Position numbers and translations under genes: made by a program. From positions 1 to 48,082 of the forward strand of contig SABY01000016.1 of NCBI GenBank assembly GCA_009928785.1: 48,082 nt of DNA, read 5' to 3'. Below, piece by piece: positions 8,641 through 17,313 of this stretch (position 1 is its first letter; every line of letters begins with the position of its first letter). The notes beneath the pieces are model-generated. The model saw only the letters and a program-made list of their open reading frames with translations. It had not been told where the DNA came from and did not search any database. The DNA is from Clostridia bacterium. Lineage in GTDB: Bacteria > Bacteroidota > Bacteroidia > Bacteroidales > 4484-276.

Positions 8641-9162
8641 ATGACGCTAACCGGAGAAAATATTTTTTTGCGCGCCCCCGAGCCAGAAGACATCGACCAG
8701 CTTTACGAGTGGGAAAACGATCCGGCGGTTTGGCACCTGAGCAATACGCTGGCACCTTACTCCCGCTTCGACATCGAGCAATATGTGCTTGCGGCTGCAC
8801 GCGATTTGTTTTCGGTAAAACAGTTGCGGCTCATGATCATGCTTCGCGAGAATAACCAAGCCATCGGCGCCATCGATCTTTTTGAATACGACCCGCTGCA
8901 CCGTCGCGTCGGTACGGGCATACTGCTTGCTTCTGCTCAACGAAGCAAAGGCTATGGCACCGAAGCACTCCGGCTGGTGATCGACTATTGTTTCACAATC
9001 CTCAACCTGCATCAGATGTATGCTTCCATTACCACCGGCAATTCAGCCAGCATAGCCATGTTCGAGAAACAGGGATTTGTAAAAACCGGCACCAGGCAGC
9101 ATTGGCGCCTGGAAAATGGCCAGTGGAAAGACGAACAATTTTACCAACTTTTGCGCGCTTAG
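8641..9162 (+). CDS. GNAT N-acetyltransferase (RimJ/RimL-like)
   Basis: 173-aa acetyltransferase of the Acetyltransf_3 group, using acetyl-CoA; the substrate cannot be read from the sequence. I start at 8641 (MTLTGENIFLRAPEPED) because the longer in-frame start overlaps dapF by more than 80 bases and adds no conserved sequence. Visible motifs are IGAIDLFEYDPLHRRVGTGI in the central strands, the acetyl-CoA loop QRSKGYGTEAL and the C-terminal IAMFEKQGFVKTG. It lies 22 bp after dapF and 23 bp before mltG, so is probably co-transcribed. Possible roles are modification of a ribosomal protein, a small amine or a cell-wall precursor. Confidence 0.85.
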   Translation: MTLTGENIFLRAPEPEDIDQLYEWENDPAVWHLSNTLAPYSRFDIEQYVLAAARDLFSVKQLRLMIMLRENNQAIGAIDLFEYDPLHRRVGTGILLASAQRSKGYGTEALRLVIDYCFTILNLHQMYASITTGNSASIAMFEKQGFVKTGTRQHWRLENGQWKDEQFYQLLRA

Positions 9163-9185
9163 CTAATTGCTGATTATCTATTAAA

Positions 9186-10241
9186 ATGAAAGCAACTACA
9201 CGCAAATTTCTCATTTACGGCGCCATCGGCATCATTTTGATTTTGGCAGCCACAGTAGCTGCCGCTTTTTGGGTGGTGGTTTATAAAAATAATGTGAACC
9301 TGGCCACGGATGAAAAGAGCTATCTATACATTCCGACGGGATCGGGCTACACCGATCTGATTGATAATATTACGCAAAGTAATTTGCTCAAAAATCCACA
9401 CACCTTTGCCTGGCTGGCGCAACGCAAAAACCTGCCCGCGCATGTCAATCCTGGAAGATACGAGATGACAGAAGGCATGAACAACAACGAATTGATCGAC
9501 ATGCTGCGATCGGGCGCACAAACTCCGCTGGATGTGGTTTTTAATAATCTGCGCACCATCGAGCAACTGGCCGGTGTCGTTGGCAGGCAGATAGAAGCTG
9601 ACAGCCTGTCGATAATGCAATTTCTGCACAGCGCTGCATTTTACCATCGCTACGGGCTGACCATCGAAACTGCGCCCGCTTTATTTCTTCCCAACACTTA
9701 CGAGTTTTATTGGAACACTACGGCGGAAGGTTTTGTGGAGCGCATGCAACGCGAAAACAACAAATTTTGGGACGACGAAAAAAACGCCAAAGCTGCCGCC
9801 GCCGGCCTGGATCGGGTGCAGGTGAGCACACTGGCTTCCATCGTCGAGAAGGAAACCAATCGCAACGACGAAAAAGCAACGATAGCGGGCGTGTATCTCA
9901 ACAGACTCCGACAGGGCTGGAAGCTACAGGCAGACCCGACGGCAGTTTATGCCTATTATCGGCAAACCGACTCTTTGCTCAATCGCGTATATCGGATACA
10001 TACCCAAATCGACTCACCCTACAACACTTATCTCCACGAAGGCCTGCCGCCCGGCCCTATCTGCATCCCCTCGGCGAGCAGCCTGCTGGCAGTGCTCAAC
10101 GCCGAGCACCACGATTATATGTTTTTTGTAGCCCGTCCCGACGGTTCGGGTTACCATACCTTTGCCCGCACCTACCGGCAGCACCTCAACAACGCCCGTG
10201 AACATTACAAGGCTATTAACCAACGAAGTAAAAACAATTAA
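9186..10241 (+). CDS. mltG: Endolytic murein transglycosylase MltG (YceG)
   Basis: 351-aa inner-membrane lytic transglycosylase that cuts nascent glycan strands and so sets their length. One transmembrane helix (about residues 9-33) is followed by a periplasmic YceG domain. Signature stretches are LYIPTGSGYTDLIDNI (LysM-like part), FLPNTYEFYWNT, ASIVEKETNRNDEKATIAGV with the catalytic Glu at about 221, and LPPGPICIPS near the end. Length matches the family. It follows the GNAT gene by 23 bp and precedes the TPR lipoprotein by 2 bp, so the three are very likely one transcript with dapF. Confidence 0.94.
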   Translation: MKATTRKFLIYGAIGIILILAATVAAAFWVVVYKNNVNLATDEKSYLYIPTGSGYTDLIDNITQSNLLKNPHTFAWLAQRKNLPAHVNPGRYEMTEGMNNNELIDMLRSGAQTPLDVVFNNLRTIEQLAGVVGRQIEADSLSIMQFLHSAAFYHRYGLTIETAPALFLPNTYEFYWNTTAEGFVERMQRENNKFWDDEKNAKAAAAGLDRVQVSTLASIVEKETNRNDEKATIAGVYLNRLRQGWKLQADPTAVYAYYRQTDSLLNRVYRIHTQIDSPYNTYLHEGLPPGPICIPSASSLLAVLNAEHHDYMFFVARPDGSGYHTFARTYRQHLNNAREHYKAINQRSKNN

Positions 10242-10243
10242 CA

Positions 10244-10663
10244 ATGAAAAAATACACTTTTATATTGGCCACAGTGTTGCTTCCGGCTATGATTTTCATG
10301 GTATCGTGCAGCAACCCGCAAGAAGAGGCACAGCGCCATGTGCGGCAGGGCGAAATTCTTTTGCATCAGTCAAGGATTGATGAGGCGATGGAACAATATC
10401 AGGAGGCTGCCGGTCTGAATCCCGACAATGCAGAAGCCGTTTATGGAATTGCGCTGGCGCTGATGAACAAAGGCCGCTTCGAGGAGGCCATCGAACAACT
10501 CGACAAAGCCATCCTGCTCAAAGCCAACTACCCCGACGCCTTTTATAATCGCGGGCAATGCCATTTCTACTTGGGCGATCGCTATAGTGCCTGCGACGAT
10601 TGGAAAATTGCCGATAGTTTGGGAAAACCAAATCTTGAAGATAAACTTTCAAAATGCCGCTAA
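10244..10663 (+). CDS. TPR-repeat lipoprotein
   Basis: 139-aa small lipoprotein. The signal peptide ends in the lipobox MVSC (Cys22). The mature part holds about three tetratricopeptide repeats, for example LHQSRIDEAMEQYQEAAGLN, AEAVYGIALALMNKGRFEEA and ILLKANYPDAFYNRGQCHFY, a scaffold for protein contacts. The start codon is 2 bp after the mltG stop, so translation is probably coupled. A role in assembling a cell-wall complex with MltG is an inference from position only. Confidence 0.85.
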   Translation: MKKYTFILATVLLPAMIFMVSCSNPQEEAQRHVRQGEILLHQSRIDEAMEQYQEAAGLNPDNAEAVYGIALALMNKGRFEEAIEQLDKAILLKANYPDAFYNRGQCHFYLGDRYSACDDWKIADSLGKPNLEDKLSKCR

Positions 10664-10816
10664 TTATTCTAAATGCAGATGCCCGATTTCTAATGTAAAG
10701 CACAAAATAGCAAGAAACGACTGACAAGTAAGATTAGCTGACACAATCATGCAGATGATTGTCTATTTTTGCAGATCGGTTTTATCATCATTTAACTACA
10801 AAAACAACAAAATACT

Positions 10817-11917
10817 ATGGGTCTGAAATGCGGCATCATCGGGATGACTAACGTTGGCAAAACAGAAATTTTCAATTGCATCTCAAAAACCAAAGCTGAG
10901 ACTACCAAATTTGCTTTCAGCACCAGCAAATCGAACATGGGCATGATAGAAGTGCCCGACGAGCGACTATACAAAATTGACGCGTTGGTTAAGTCGGCAC
11001 GGGTGATGCCAGCCAATGTCGAAATAGTGGATATACCGGGGCTTGCCAAAGGGTCGAGTCATGGTGAAGGCGTAGGCAACAAGTTTTTGGCCGACATCCA
11101 GCAAACCGACGCCATTATCCACGTGCTGCGTTGCTTCGACGACGAAGAACTGCCGCATGTAGAAGGTTCCATTGATCCGGTGCGCGACATGGAAATTGTT
11201 GACCTGGAGCTGCAGGTGCGCGATCTGGACTTGGTAGAACGAAAAATTGTACGCCTCGAAAAAGCTGCCAAAACCGGCGACAAAGAGATGAAACGCCAGG
11301 CCGATGTGCTGCGCCTGGTGGCGGCGCATCTCGAAAATTTTGGTAACGTCCGCGATATGGAACTCGATGCCGACGACAAAAAAAATATTATCGACGACAT
11401 GTTTCTTCTCACCGCCAAACCGGTGATGTACGTCTGCAATGTTGACGATGGCTCCGCCACCAAAGGCAATGCTTATGTAGAAGCTGTAAATAAAGCTGTG
11501 GCCGAAAAACAAACCAAGGTGATCGTAATCGCCGGAAAGCTCGAAGCCGAGATTGCTGAATTGGAGGACGAAAACGACCGGCGCGAATTTTTGAACGATG
11601 CCGGCCTCACCGAACCAGGCGTCAACAAAATGATTACCACGGCCTACGAAATGCTTAATCTCCAGTCGTTTTTCACGGCAGGCCCCAAAGAAGTGCGCGC
11701 CTGGACTATCCACAAAGGCATGACTGCACCCCAGGCTGCCGGCGTAATTCACAGCGACCTGGAGCGGGGCTTCATCCGCGCCGAAGTGATCAAATACGAC
11801 GACTTTATGAAATATGGTTCGGAGCACGCCGTGAAAGAAGCTGGAAAATTTCATGTGGAAGGCAAAAACTATATCGTTCAGGATGCCGATATGCTGAACA
11901 TCAGGTTTAATGTGTAG
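10817..11917 (+). CDS. ychF: YchF/OLA1-family GTPase/ATPase, divergent
   Basis: 366-aa Obg-related translation-factor NTPase. The C-terminal TGS-like part is very typical (REVRAW-type KEVRAWTIHKGMTAPQ, FIRAEVIKYDDF, NYIVQDADMLNIRFNV), as are HVLRCFDDE and GEGVGNKFLADI. The N-terminal G domain is unusual: the P-loop reads GMTNVGKTEIFN where most YchF have GLPNVGKS, the switch I region reads FAFSTSKSNMG where FPFCTIEPN is usual, and G3 is DIPGL instead of DIAGL. It may be a diverged paralogue rather than the only YchF of this genome. A TATTTTTG sequence at 10764 could be a -7 element. It is convergent with punA. Confidence 0.85.
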   Translation: MGLKCGIIGMTNVGKTEIFNCISKTKAETTKFAFSTSKSNMGMIEVPDERLYKIDALVKSARVMPANVEIVDIPGLAKGSSHGEGVGNKFLADIQQTDAIIHVLRCFDDEELPHVEGSIDPVRDMEIVDLELQVRDLDLVERKIVRLEKAAKTGDKEMKRQADVLRLVAAHLENFGNVRDMELDADDKKNIIDDMFLLTAKPVMYVCNVDDGSATKGNAYVEAVNKAVAEKQTKVIVIAGKLEAEIAELEDENDRREFLNDAGLTEPGVNKMITTAYEMLNLQSFFTAGPKEVRAWTIHKGMTAPQAAGVIHSDLERGFIRAEVIKYDDFMKYGSEHAVKEAGKFHVEGKNYIVQDADMLNIRFNV

Positions 11918-11932
11918 GATGGGGGCGGTTAT

Positions 11933-12030
11933 CAGTCCTCAGTTGGCGGTTCTCAGTCCTCAGTTGGCAGTTGGCAGTTGGCAGTCCTCAGTTGGCAGTC
12001 CTCAGTTCTCAGTTGGCAGGTGGCAGATGA
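11933..12030 (+). repeat. Heptamer array: 14 CAGnnnn units
   Basis: Exact 7-base register with units CAGTCCT, CAGTTGG, CAGTTCT and CAGGTGG (one CGG variant), 14 units in 98 bases, beginning 15 bases after the ychF stop. Length and orientation relative to the upstream gene are the same as for the array behind ackA. Confidence 0.92.
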
Positions 12031-12105
12031 TAGGAGGAAAAAGGTAGTTCCATTGACGAAGGACGAAAAACGAGGGTTTCTTTACGAAAGATATTTTGAA
12101 ATCCT

Positions 12106-12175
12106 GAATATCGAATCTTGAATATCGAATTTTGAATCTCGAATTTTGAATCCCGAATCTTGAATTTTGAATTCG
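12106..12175 (+). repeat. Heptamer array: 10 GAATnnn units
   Basis: Ten perfect 7-base units, each beginning GAAT (GAATATC, GAATCTT, GAATTTT, GAATCTC and others), between convergent ychF and punA. The last unit ends 22 bases from the punA stop. The same family, three units, follows the CAG array behind ackA. A minus-strand reading frame across it (12002-12211) is low-complexity and not a gene. Confidence 0.9.
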
Positions 12176-12197
12176 CGCAAAGGGTGGTTCACTCGTT

Positions 12198-13019
12198 TTA
12201 TAATCCTTCAACTACCTCCGCAAAAATCTTATCCAGCTTTTCGCCGGCCACTGCTGCTACCCGCAAAATTTCTGCAAGCTTCACAGGCCTAAGATTGTCG
12301 GGATCGCATTCATCGGTAATAACAGAAACAGCAGCCACCGGCAATCCGGCATGATGCGCTGCCAGCACCTCCGGCACCGTTGACATGCCCACCACATCGG
12401 CGCCAATAGTAGAAAGATAACGGTATTCCGCTGCCGTTTCCAGATTAGGCCCCGCCAATGCAGCATAAACTCCCTGGTGCAATGTTGCCTCAACTTTGGC
12501 AGCGGCGGCTAACAAACGCTCGTTAAGCTCCTGCGAATATGCGCGACCCATATCCGGAAATCGGGGATCCAGCTCATCAAAATTTTGGCCGATCAGCGGG
12601 TTGTCATTCAGCAGATTGATGTGATCGGTGATGAGCATCAGCGAACCTTTTCGAAACGCGGGATTCATCGATCCACAAGCATTGGAGATTAAAAGTTGCT
12701 TTACGCCTAACGACTTCATCACACGCACCGGAAAAGTAATCTGCTTCATGCTGTAGCCTTCGTAATAATGAAATCGCCCCTGCATGGCAACGATGCTTTT
12801 GCCAGCCAGCTTTCCATAAACCAGCCGGCCGTGGTGCGATTCGACAGTAGAAACAGGAAAATGCGGAATGTCGGCGTAATCGATGGCCACTTCAATTTCG
12901 ATTCGGCTGGCCAGCGAGCCCAACCCGGTACCTATAATGATTGCCGTTTCAGGATTTACTATCCCCCTGCCTTTTAGAAATGCAACGGCTTCGTTAATTT
13001 TATTGATATAATTATCCAT
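12198..13019 (-). CDS. punA: Purine nucleoside phosphorylase (trimeric type)
   Basis: 273-aa enzyme that splits purine nucleosides with phosphate into base and (deoxy)ribose 1-phosphate in salvage. Family signs are the phosphate loop GTGLGSL (about 33-39), HHGRLVYGKL, SNACGSMNPAF (purine site), ITDHINLL, GPNLETAAEYR and GMSTVPEVLAA. I start at 13019 (MDNYINKINEA) because the further-upstream start adds 12 non-conserved residues and would lie in the promoter-proximal leader. A good TTTG-N21-TACTTTTG promoter lies 24 bases upstream. It is a single-gene unit, convergent with ychF. Confidence 0.94.
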   Translation of the reverse strand: MDNYINKINEAVAFLKGRGIVNPETAIIIGTGLGSLASRIEIEVAIDYADIPHFPVSTVESHHGRLVYGKLAGKSIVAMQGRFHYYEGYSMKQITFPVRVMKSLGVKQLLISNACGSMNPAFRKGSLMLITDHINLLNDNPLIGQNFDELDPRFPDMGRAYSQELNERLLAAAAKVEATLHQGVYAALAGPNLETAAEYRYLSTIGADVVGMSTVPEVLAAHHAGLPVAAVSVITDECDPDNLRPVKLAEILRVAAVAGEKLDKIFAEVVEGL

Positions 13020-13042
13020 CAGAGCTATTTGTAATGAGTTGC

Positions 13043-13075
13043 CAAAAGTACGCATGTGCCGGCAATTCAGGCAAA
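13043..13075 (-). promoter_or_regulatory. Bacteroidota-type promoter of punA
   Basis: On the minus strand TTTG (13072-13075) is followed after 21 bases by TACTTTTG (13043-13050), matching the -33 TTTG and -7 TAnnTTTG elements known for Bacteroides. The predicted start of transcription gives a leader of roughly 17 bases. Confidence 0.6.
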
Positions 13076-13274
13076 CTTATTAATACAAGCACCTCCAACC
13101 ATTTGGTATCTTGTATTTTTGAACTTTATAAATTATTTGGAATCTGCTCTATTGACTTTTGGGATTTTGTTAGACTTGTTCTATTAACTTTTGGAATTTC
13201 CTGCCGGGTGCCAAAATTTCCTTCTATTTTTGTCGAAACGATTTTAAGATTGACATTAATACCCAAACCATAAT

Positions 13275-14657
13275 TTGATAAAGAAAACTTTCTTGCTGCT
13301 GCTATTATTTCTGTTGTGCAGATTAACGCCTGCTCAGGAGCCTGTGCCGTCTGCACCGGCTATTACCACACGTATTCTTTTCGTTTTTGATGCTTCGCAG
13401 AGTATGTATGGTCGCTGGCAGAGCGATATGAAACTGCATATCGCACAGCGCATTTTGGGGCGTGTACTCGACAGCCTGAAACACGTCAACAATCTGGAGC
13501 TGGCGCTGCGGCTTTACGGACACCAGAAGCCTTTTCCACCACAGGACTGCGACGATACCCGGCTTGAAGTTCCCTTTGCTCCCAATAATATTGCAGAAAT
13601 AAAAAACCGGCTTTCTACCATCAATCCCAAAGGAACCACTCCCATAGCCTATGCGCTATCGGAGGCACGCCACGACTTCCCGGCTTGCGATCATTGCCGA
13701 AACATAATCGTGCTCATTACCGATGGCATCGAAGAATGCGACGGCGATCCCTGCGAAGTTTCCAGAATGCTACAACAACAAGGCATCACGCTCAAACCTT
13801 TTGTAATAGGCATTGGCACCGATTTTAGCGAATCGTTGGATTGTGTAGGCAACTTCTACCCGGCTTCCAGCGAAAACGATTTCAACAATGCGCTTAAAGT
13901 GGTAATCCGGCAGGTGCTCAATGCTACCTCGGCGCAAGTGAACCTGCTCGACCTGTCCTCTCGGCCTACCGAAACCAACGTAAACATGACTTTTCAGGAT
14001 CATGTGAGCCAAAAAATCCTGTATAATTATGTTCATACTTTCAACAGCAAAGGCCTGCCCGACACGCTGGCGCTCGATCCATTGGTAACCTACGATATAA
14101 CAATTCACACCCTGCCTCCCGTCAGGCGCGATAGTGTGACAATTGTTGCCGGAAGGCACAATATCATTGCCTTTGATGCAGCACAGGGAGTGCTCTCGCT
14201 GCAGGTGGGTGGCAACTGGCGAACACTGAAAAACCTGCAAGCTATCGTGCGAAAACATGGTTTCACCGAAACACTTAACGTGCAAAACTTTGGCGCCACG
14301 CAGCAGTACCTCACCGGCATTTACGATCTGGAAGTGTTGACCCTGCCTCGGCTTTATATCGACAGTGTTGTGGTTCGCCAGAGCCACACCACGCTGATAG
14401 AAATACCGCAGCCAGGTATTTTGGCGCTGCGCCGCTACACCGATGGCTACGGGAGTTTACTGGTAGAGCGCAACAATGAGCTGGAGCTGATTTATACTTT
14501 GCCCCAGAGCAAAGACCAAACGGAAAATTTGTTGCTGCTGCCAGGAGATTATCGCATTGTGTATCGATCCAAATGGGCTGATAAATCCTTATACACCATC
14601 GAGGAGCGTTTTAAAATTATTTCCGGAAAAACCACTGAGATAAAACTGACACGGTGA
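13275..14657 (+). CDS. Exported von Willebrand factor A domain protein
   Basis: 460-aa secreted protein. The only start in register with the signal peptide is TTG at 13275, giving a signal of about 20 residues (leucine-rich, ending LTPAQ). The VWA domain (about 33-215) keeps the metal-ion site DASQS at 39-43 and later TPIAYALSEA and LITDGIEECDGDPCE, so metal-dependent ligand binding is likely. Residues 225-460 form a beta-rich tail of unknown family. It stands alone on the plus strand between minus-strand genes. Upstream, two 19-bp near-identical direct repeats (13149 and 13181) may be a regulatory site. Role unknown; related proteins are often linked to envelope or stress functions. Confidence 0.82.
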   Translation: MIKKTFLLLLLFLLCRLTPAQEPVPSAPAITTRILFVFDASQSMYGRWQSDMKLHIAQRILGRVLDSLKHVNNLELALRLYGHQKPFPPQDCDDTRLEVPFAPNNIAEIKNRLSTINPKGTTPIAYALSEARHDFPACDHCRNIIVLITDGIEECDGDPCEVSRMLQQQGITLKPFVIGIGTDFSESLDCVGNFYPASSENDFNNALKVVIRQVLNATSAQVNLLDLSSRPTETNVNMTFQDHVSQKILYNYVHTFNSKGLPDTLALDPLVTYDITIHTLPPVRRDSVTIVAGRHNIIAFDAAQGVLSLQVGGNWRTLKNLQAIVRKHGFTETLNVQNFGATQQYLTGIYDLEVLTLPRLYIDSVVVRQSHTTLIEIPQPGILALRRYTDGYGSLLVERNNELELIYTLPQSKDQTENLLLLPGDYRIVYRSKWADKSLYTIEERFKIISGKTTEIKLTR

Positions 14658-15027
14658 AGAAAGAGGTTGGAGGATAGAAGGTGGAGGTAGAGGGGGGTAG
14701 AAAACTAAAAGGATAAAGTTGAGTTTTAGAGATTTCGATGCTGCACATGCGGCATCATAATGACCTCCATGTTTTTTTAAATGGTGTGAGAGAAGGCGCG
14801 CTCCGCGCGCCTTCTCTCACCCCTACCTAACTTTCATAACTGCTTGTCATATTGAGCGAAGCGAAATATCTAAATAAACGAGCTTACATTATGGACAGAC
14901 ATTATTAAATGTTTGTCTTTTTAGTTAGTTTTCACACAGATTTAGCAGATTGAAATCCGCGAGTATCAACGAAATCTGCGAGTGATAAGCTTTATGTGAT
15001 GGAAAACACCGACTGTATGGACTGACA
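14658..15027. other. Gene-free stretch with hairpin and fragments of dispersed repeats
   Basis: No credible gene. Contents: a perfect 16-bp stem with loop TCC at 14786-14820; a TTGAGCGAAGCG motif (about 14853) of the common TCATTCTGAGCG family; GGACAGACA near 14896 and a related TATGGACTGACACTA near 15016, which resemble the ends of the 25-kb inverted-repeat element; and between them a copy of the AAATCTGCG-type short repeat (14936-14985). The last motif overlaps the stop codon of the dehydrogenase gene. Confidence 0.7.
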
Positions 15028-15987
15028 CTATTGAGCCTTTTCACCAAACAGCCGCGTTACTTTTTCCACAATGGTCATGGCAAGTTTATAATTGGATTCA
15101 TGCGTCCATCCTGCGATATGAGGCGAAAGCACCACCTGGTCGGAATGGATGAGCCAATTGAAATCTTCGGGCAGGCTTTGCTGATCCAGCGATTCAAAGG
15201 AGAGCTTTTCGTATTCGAGCACATCGAGGGCAGCGCCCAGTACTTTGCCTGCCTTTAGTTGCTGTACCAAATCAGCGGTTTTTACATTGCGTCCGCGGGC
15301 AGTATTGATAAGATAAATCGGCTTACGAAACTTTTTTAGATAGGCTTCATCCACCAGAAACAGCGTTTCGGGCGTCAGCGGCAGATGCAGACTTAAAATG
15401 TCGGCTTCCTCAAAAATGGTTTGCATATCGCTTTCGCAAACGTAATCGTCAGAATAGTTGGTTTTGTATTTGTCGTAAGCTATTACTCTGACGTCAAACC
15501 CTTTGAGCACACGTGCAAAAGCGCCGCCCATATTGCCATAGCCGATGATGGCCACTGTTTTCCCTTTAATTTCTGTACCTCTGTTTTCTTCGCGCAGCCA
15601 TATTCCCTGCCGTACTTCCCGATCGGCAATGCGAAGCCTGTTCATCAGCATCAGCAGCATCCCCACAGCATGTTCGCCCACGGCATCGCGGTTGCCTTCG
15701 GGAGCATTGAGGCAGGCAATGCCCATCGTTTCGGCGTAAGCCACATCTATATTTTCCATGCCGGCTCCTACCCTGCCGATAAATTTCAAATTACTTGCGG
15801 CGCTAAGCATCTCTGCATCCAGCTTTATCTTACCCCGGATGATGATACCAAAATATTGGTGAATAATGCGCAGATAGTCGGTGCGCGAATAATCAGCAAA
15901 ATAATCGCATTGGTAACCCATGCGCGTAAGCTCCTCGGTGAGAATAGGGTGTGCAGTATCAACAAAAAGCACTTTGGGTGGCGTCAT
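15028..15987 (-). CDS. D-2-hydroxyacid dehydrogenase (phosphoglycerate dehydrogenase-like)
   Basis: 319-aa NAD-dependent oxidoreductase of the 2-hydroxyacid dehydrogenase family. Residues 1-100 and 285-319 form the substrate domain; the Rossmann domain carries AIIGYGNMGGAFARVLKGFD at about 148-167 (GxGxxG). Catalytic residues are Arg in INTARGRNV, a Glu in the LDVLEYE region and His in LSPHIAG. Phosphoglycerate, glyoxylate or another 2-oxoacid are all possible substrates; no ACT domain follows, so it is not the long SerA form. A lone gene, 48 bp downstream of the lipoprotein gene at 16036 on the same strand. Its stop codon lies within a repeat-end motif. Confidence 0.9.
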   Translation of the reverse strand: MTPPKVLFVDTAHPILTEELTRMGYQCDYFADYSRTDYLRIIHQYFGIIIRGKIKLDAEMLSAASNLKFIGRVGAGMENIDVAYAETMGIACLNAPEGNRDAVGEHAVGMLLMLMNRLRIADREVRQGIWLREENRGTEIKGKTVAIIGYGNMGGAFARVLKGFDVRVIAYDKYKTNYSDDYVCESDMQTIFEEADILSLHLPLTPETLFLVDEAYLKKFRKPIYLINTARGRNVKTADLVQQLKAGKVLGAALDVLEYEKLSFESLDQQSLPEDFNWLIHSDQVVLSPHIAGWTHESNYKLAMTIVEKVTRLFGEKAQ

Positions 15988-16035
15988 AGAAGAAGGATGT
16001 TTTGGCGAAAATAAAGCTAATCGGCCAGTGGGGAA

Positions 16036-17211
16036 TTATTGAGGCTCCACATTATCCAACACTGCCGAAAGTCGGATGGCAGCCTCTTTAAAAAGGTTTT
16101 CGGTGGCGTGTTGTATCATGGCGCCATCAGAAGGAAATTCCTGCTTGCGCGAACCAATCAAGCTGGCTGCCTCCGGGCTGAGTGCGTCAAGGTCGCCTTT
16201 GAAACGGGCATACCGATGCGTAAAATGTGAAACTCCCTTCACCGGTTTGCTCATTAAAATTTTCCCATCGGGCACCGACACCAGAAGTACCTCTCCAAAA
16301 AGCTGTAGCGACTTCTCTTGTTGATATTCGCTGACGTAGCAAGCCAGCGTTTTATACTTTGGAATTTCAATTTTTTGTCTGGCGCTGTCGCGAACAAAAT
16401 CGCCCCGTGCATCAATTTTGTATGCCAATCCATCCTGTATCTCAACAGATTCAGAATAGGCCAGCTCGCCACTTTTTTCGGGAGCTATTTTTACATCCGT
16501 AATTCTGATTTCCGCATAAAGGCGGTACGGGTCAGGCTTGTGATTAACAAAAAAAACGGAGCGGGTATTATAGGGCGCGAGATCGCTTTCGCTGATAAAC
16601 TCGGCCATGCCGGGAGGTAGCGGATAAGGATAATCGAGCACTACTTCATAATACACTGGTGTGGGAGCACAACGCTGCAGGCTGTCGATAAGCCGGCTGG
16701 TGTTGCGATAAAGAGAATCGATGCTGTTGACCATTTCCAGGCATTGTAAAGCATCCGTAGATTTGTTGGTTTTTAGATGATGGCCAGCCAAAGTGTAATA
16801 ATACAAACAGGCTTTTTGGCGCGTCTGGAAAAGAGGTGCAGAATAGTCGTAAGAGGTTACATTAATTTGCTGCCTGACGGCTTGGGGCAAAGTGCCGAGC
16901 TTCAGTTGGCGGGCGTCGAGCCGCTTGTAGCGTGCATAGATTTCGTGCCAGATATCCGGCTCACCGGAATGCAACAAAGCAACAATGGCCGCACTATCGG
17001 CGATGTTGGCCTGATGATAATATTTATTGAGCTGCGTGATGGCCTTCGGTGAGTAGTTATTCTTCTTTAGTAAACCATCGATGGCCTGGTCGTAATGATG
17101 CTGCTGGGCAAGCTGCTGCGGAGAGTTGCAAGCGGATATTAACACCATTAGAATTATTATTACCAAAAACCCTTGTCTGGCGGGCGATTGAAGGCGTAAA
17201 GCATGTTTCAT
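16036..17211 (-). CDS. Putative lipoprotein of unknown function
   Basis: 391-aa predicted lipoprotein. I start at 17211 (MKHALRLQSP) since this gives a clean signal with lipobox LISAC (Cys28); the frame is open 22 codons upstream without signal character. The N-terminal third is helical and TPR-like (HHYDQAIDGLLKKNN, KSTDALQCLEMVNSID); the remainder is mixed, with YAEIRITDVKIAPEKSGE and a late ATENLFKEAAIRL. No family was recognised. It is divergent, across 102 bp, from the MMPL exporter gene, so shared regulation is possible. Conserved envelope role suspected only from localisation. Confidence 0.7.
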   Translation of the reverse strand: MKHALRLQSPARQGFLVIIILMVLISACNSPQQLAQQHHYDQAIDGLLKKNNYSPKAITQLNKYYHQANIADSAAIVALLHSGEPDIWHEIYARYKRLDARQLKLGTLPQAVRQQINVTSYDYSAPLFQTRQKACLYYYTLAGHHLKTNKSTDALQCLEMVNSIDSLYRNTSRLIDSLQRCAPTPVYYEVVLDYPYPLPPGMAEFISESDLAPYNTRSVFFVNHKPDPYRLYAEIRITDVKIAPEKSGELAYSESVEIQDGLAYKIDARGDFVRDSARQKIEIPKYKTLACYVSEYQQEKSLQLFGEVLLVSVPDGKILMSKPVKGVSHFTHRYARFKGDLDALSPEAASLIGSRKQEFPSDGAMIQHATENLFKEAAIRLSAVLDNVEPQ

Positions 17212-17313
17212 TATTAAACAAATTTTTCTATTCGGCGGATAAATTATATTTTCGACATCTTTTTTGTTTAAAAGCACGAAAGTTTACAATTTTAGTACCA
17301 AACAACAAACCAC

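Noticed and set aside
10967..11854. 295-codon minus-strand frame opposite ychF
   Set aside because: Shadow frame; Phe- and His-rich without any domain, while the plus strand codes for a complete YchF protein.
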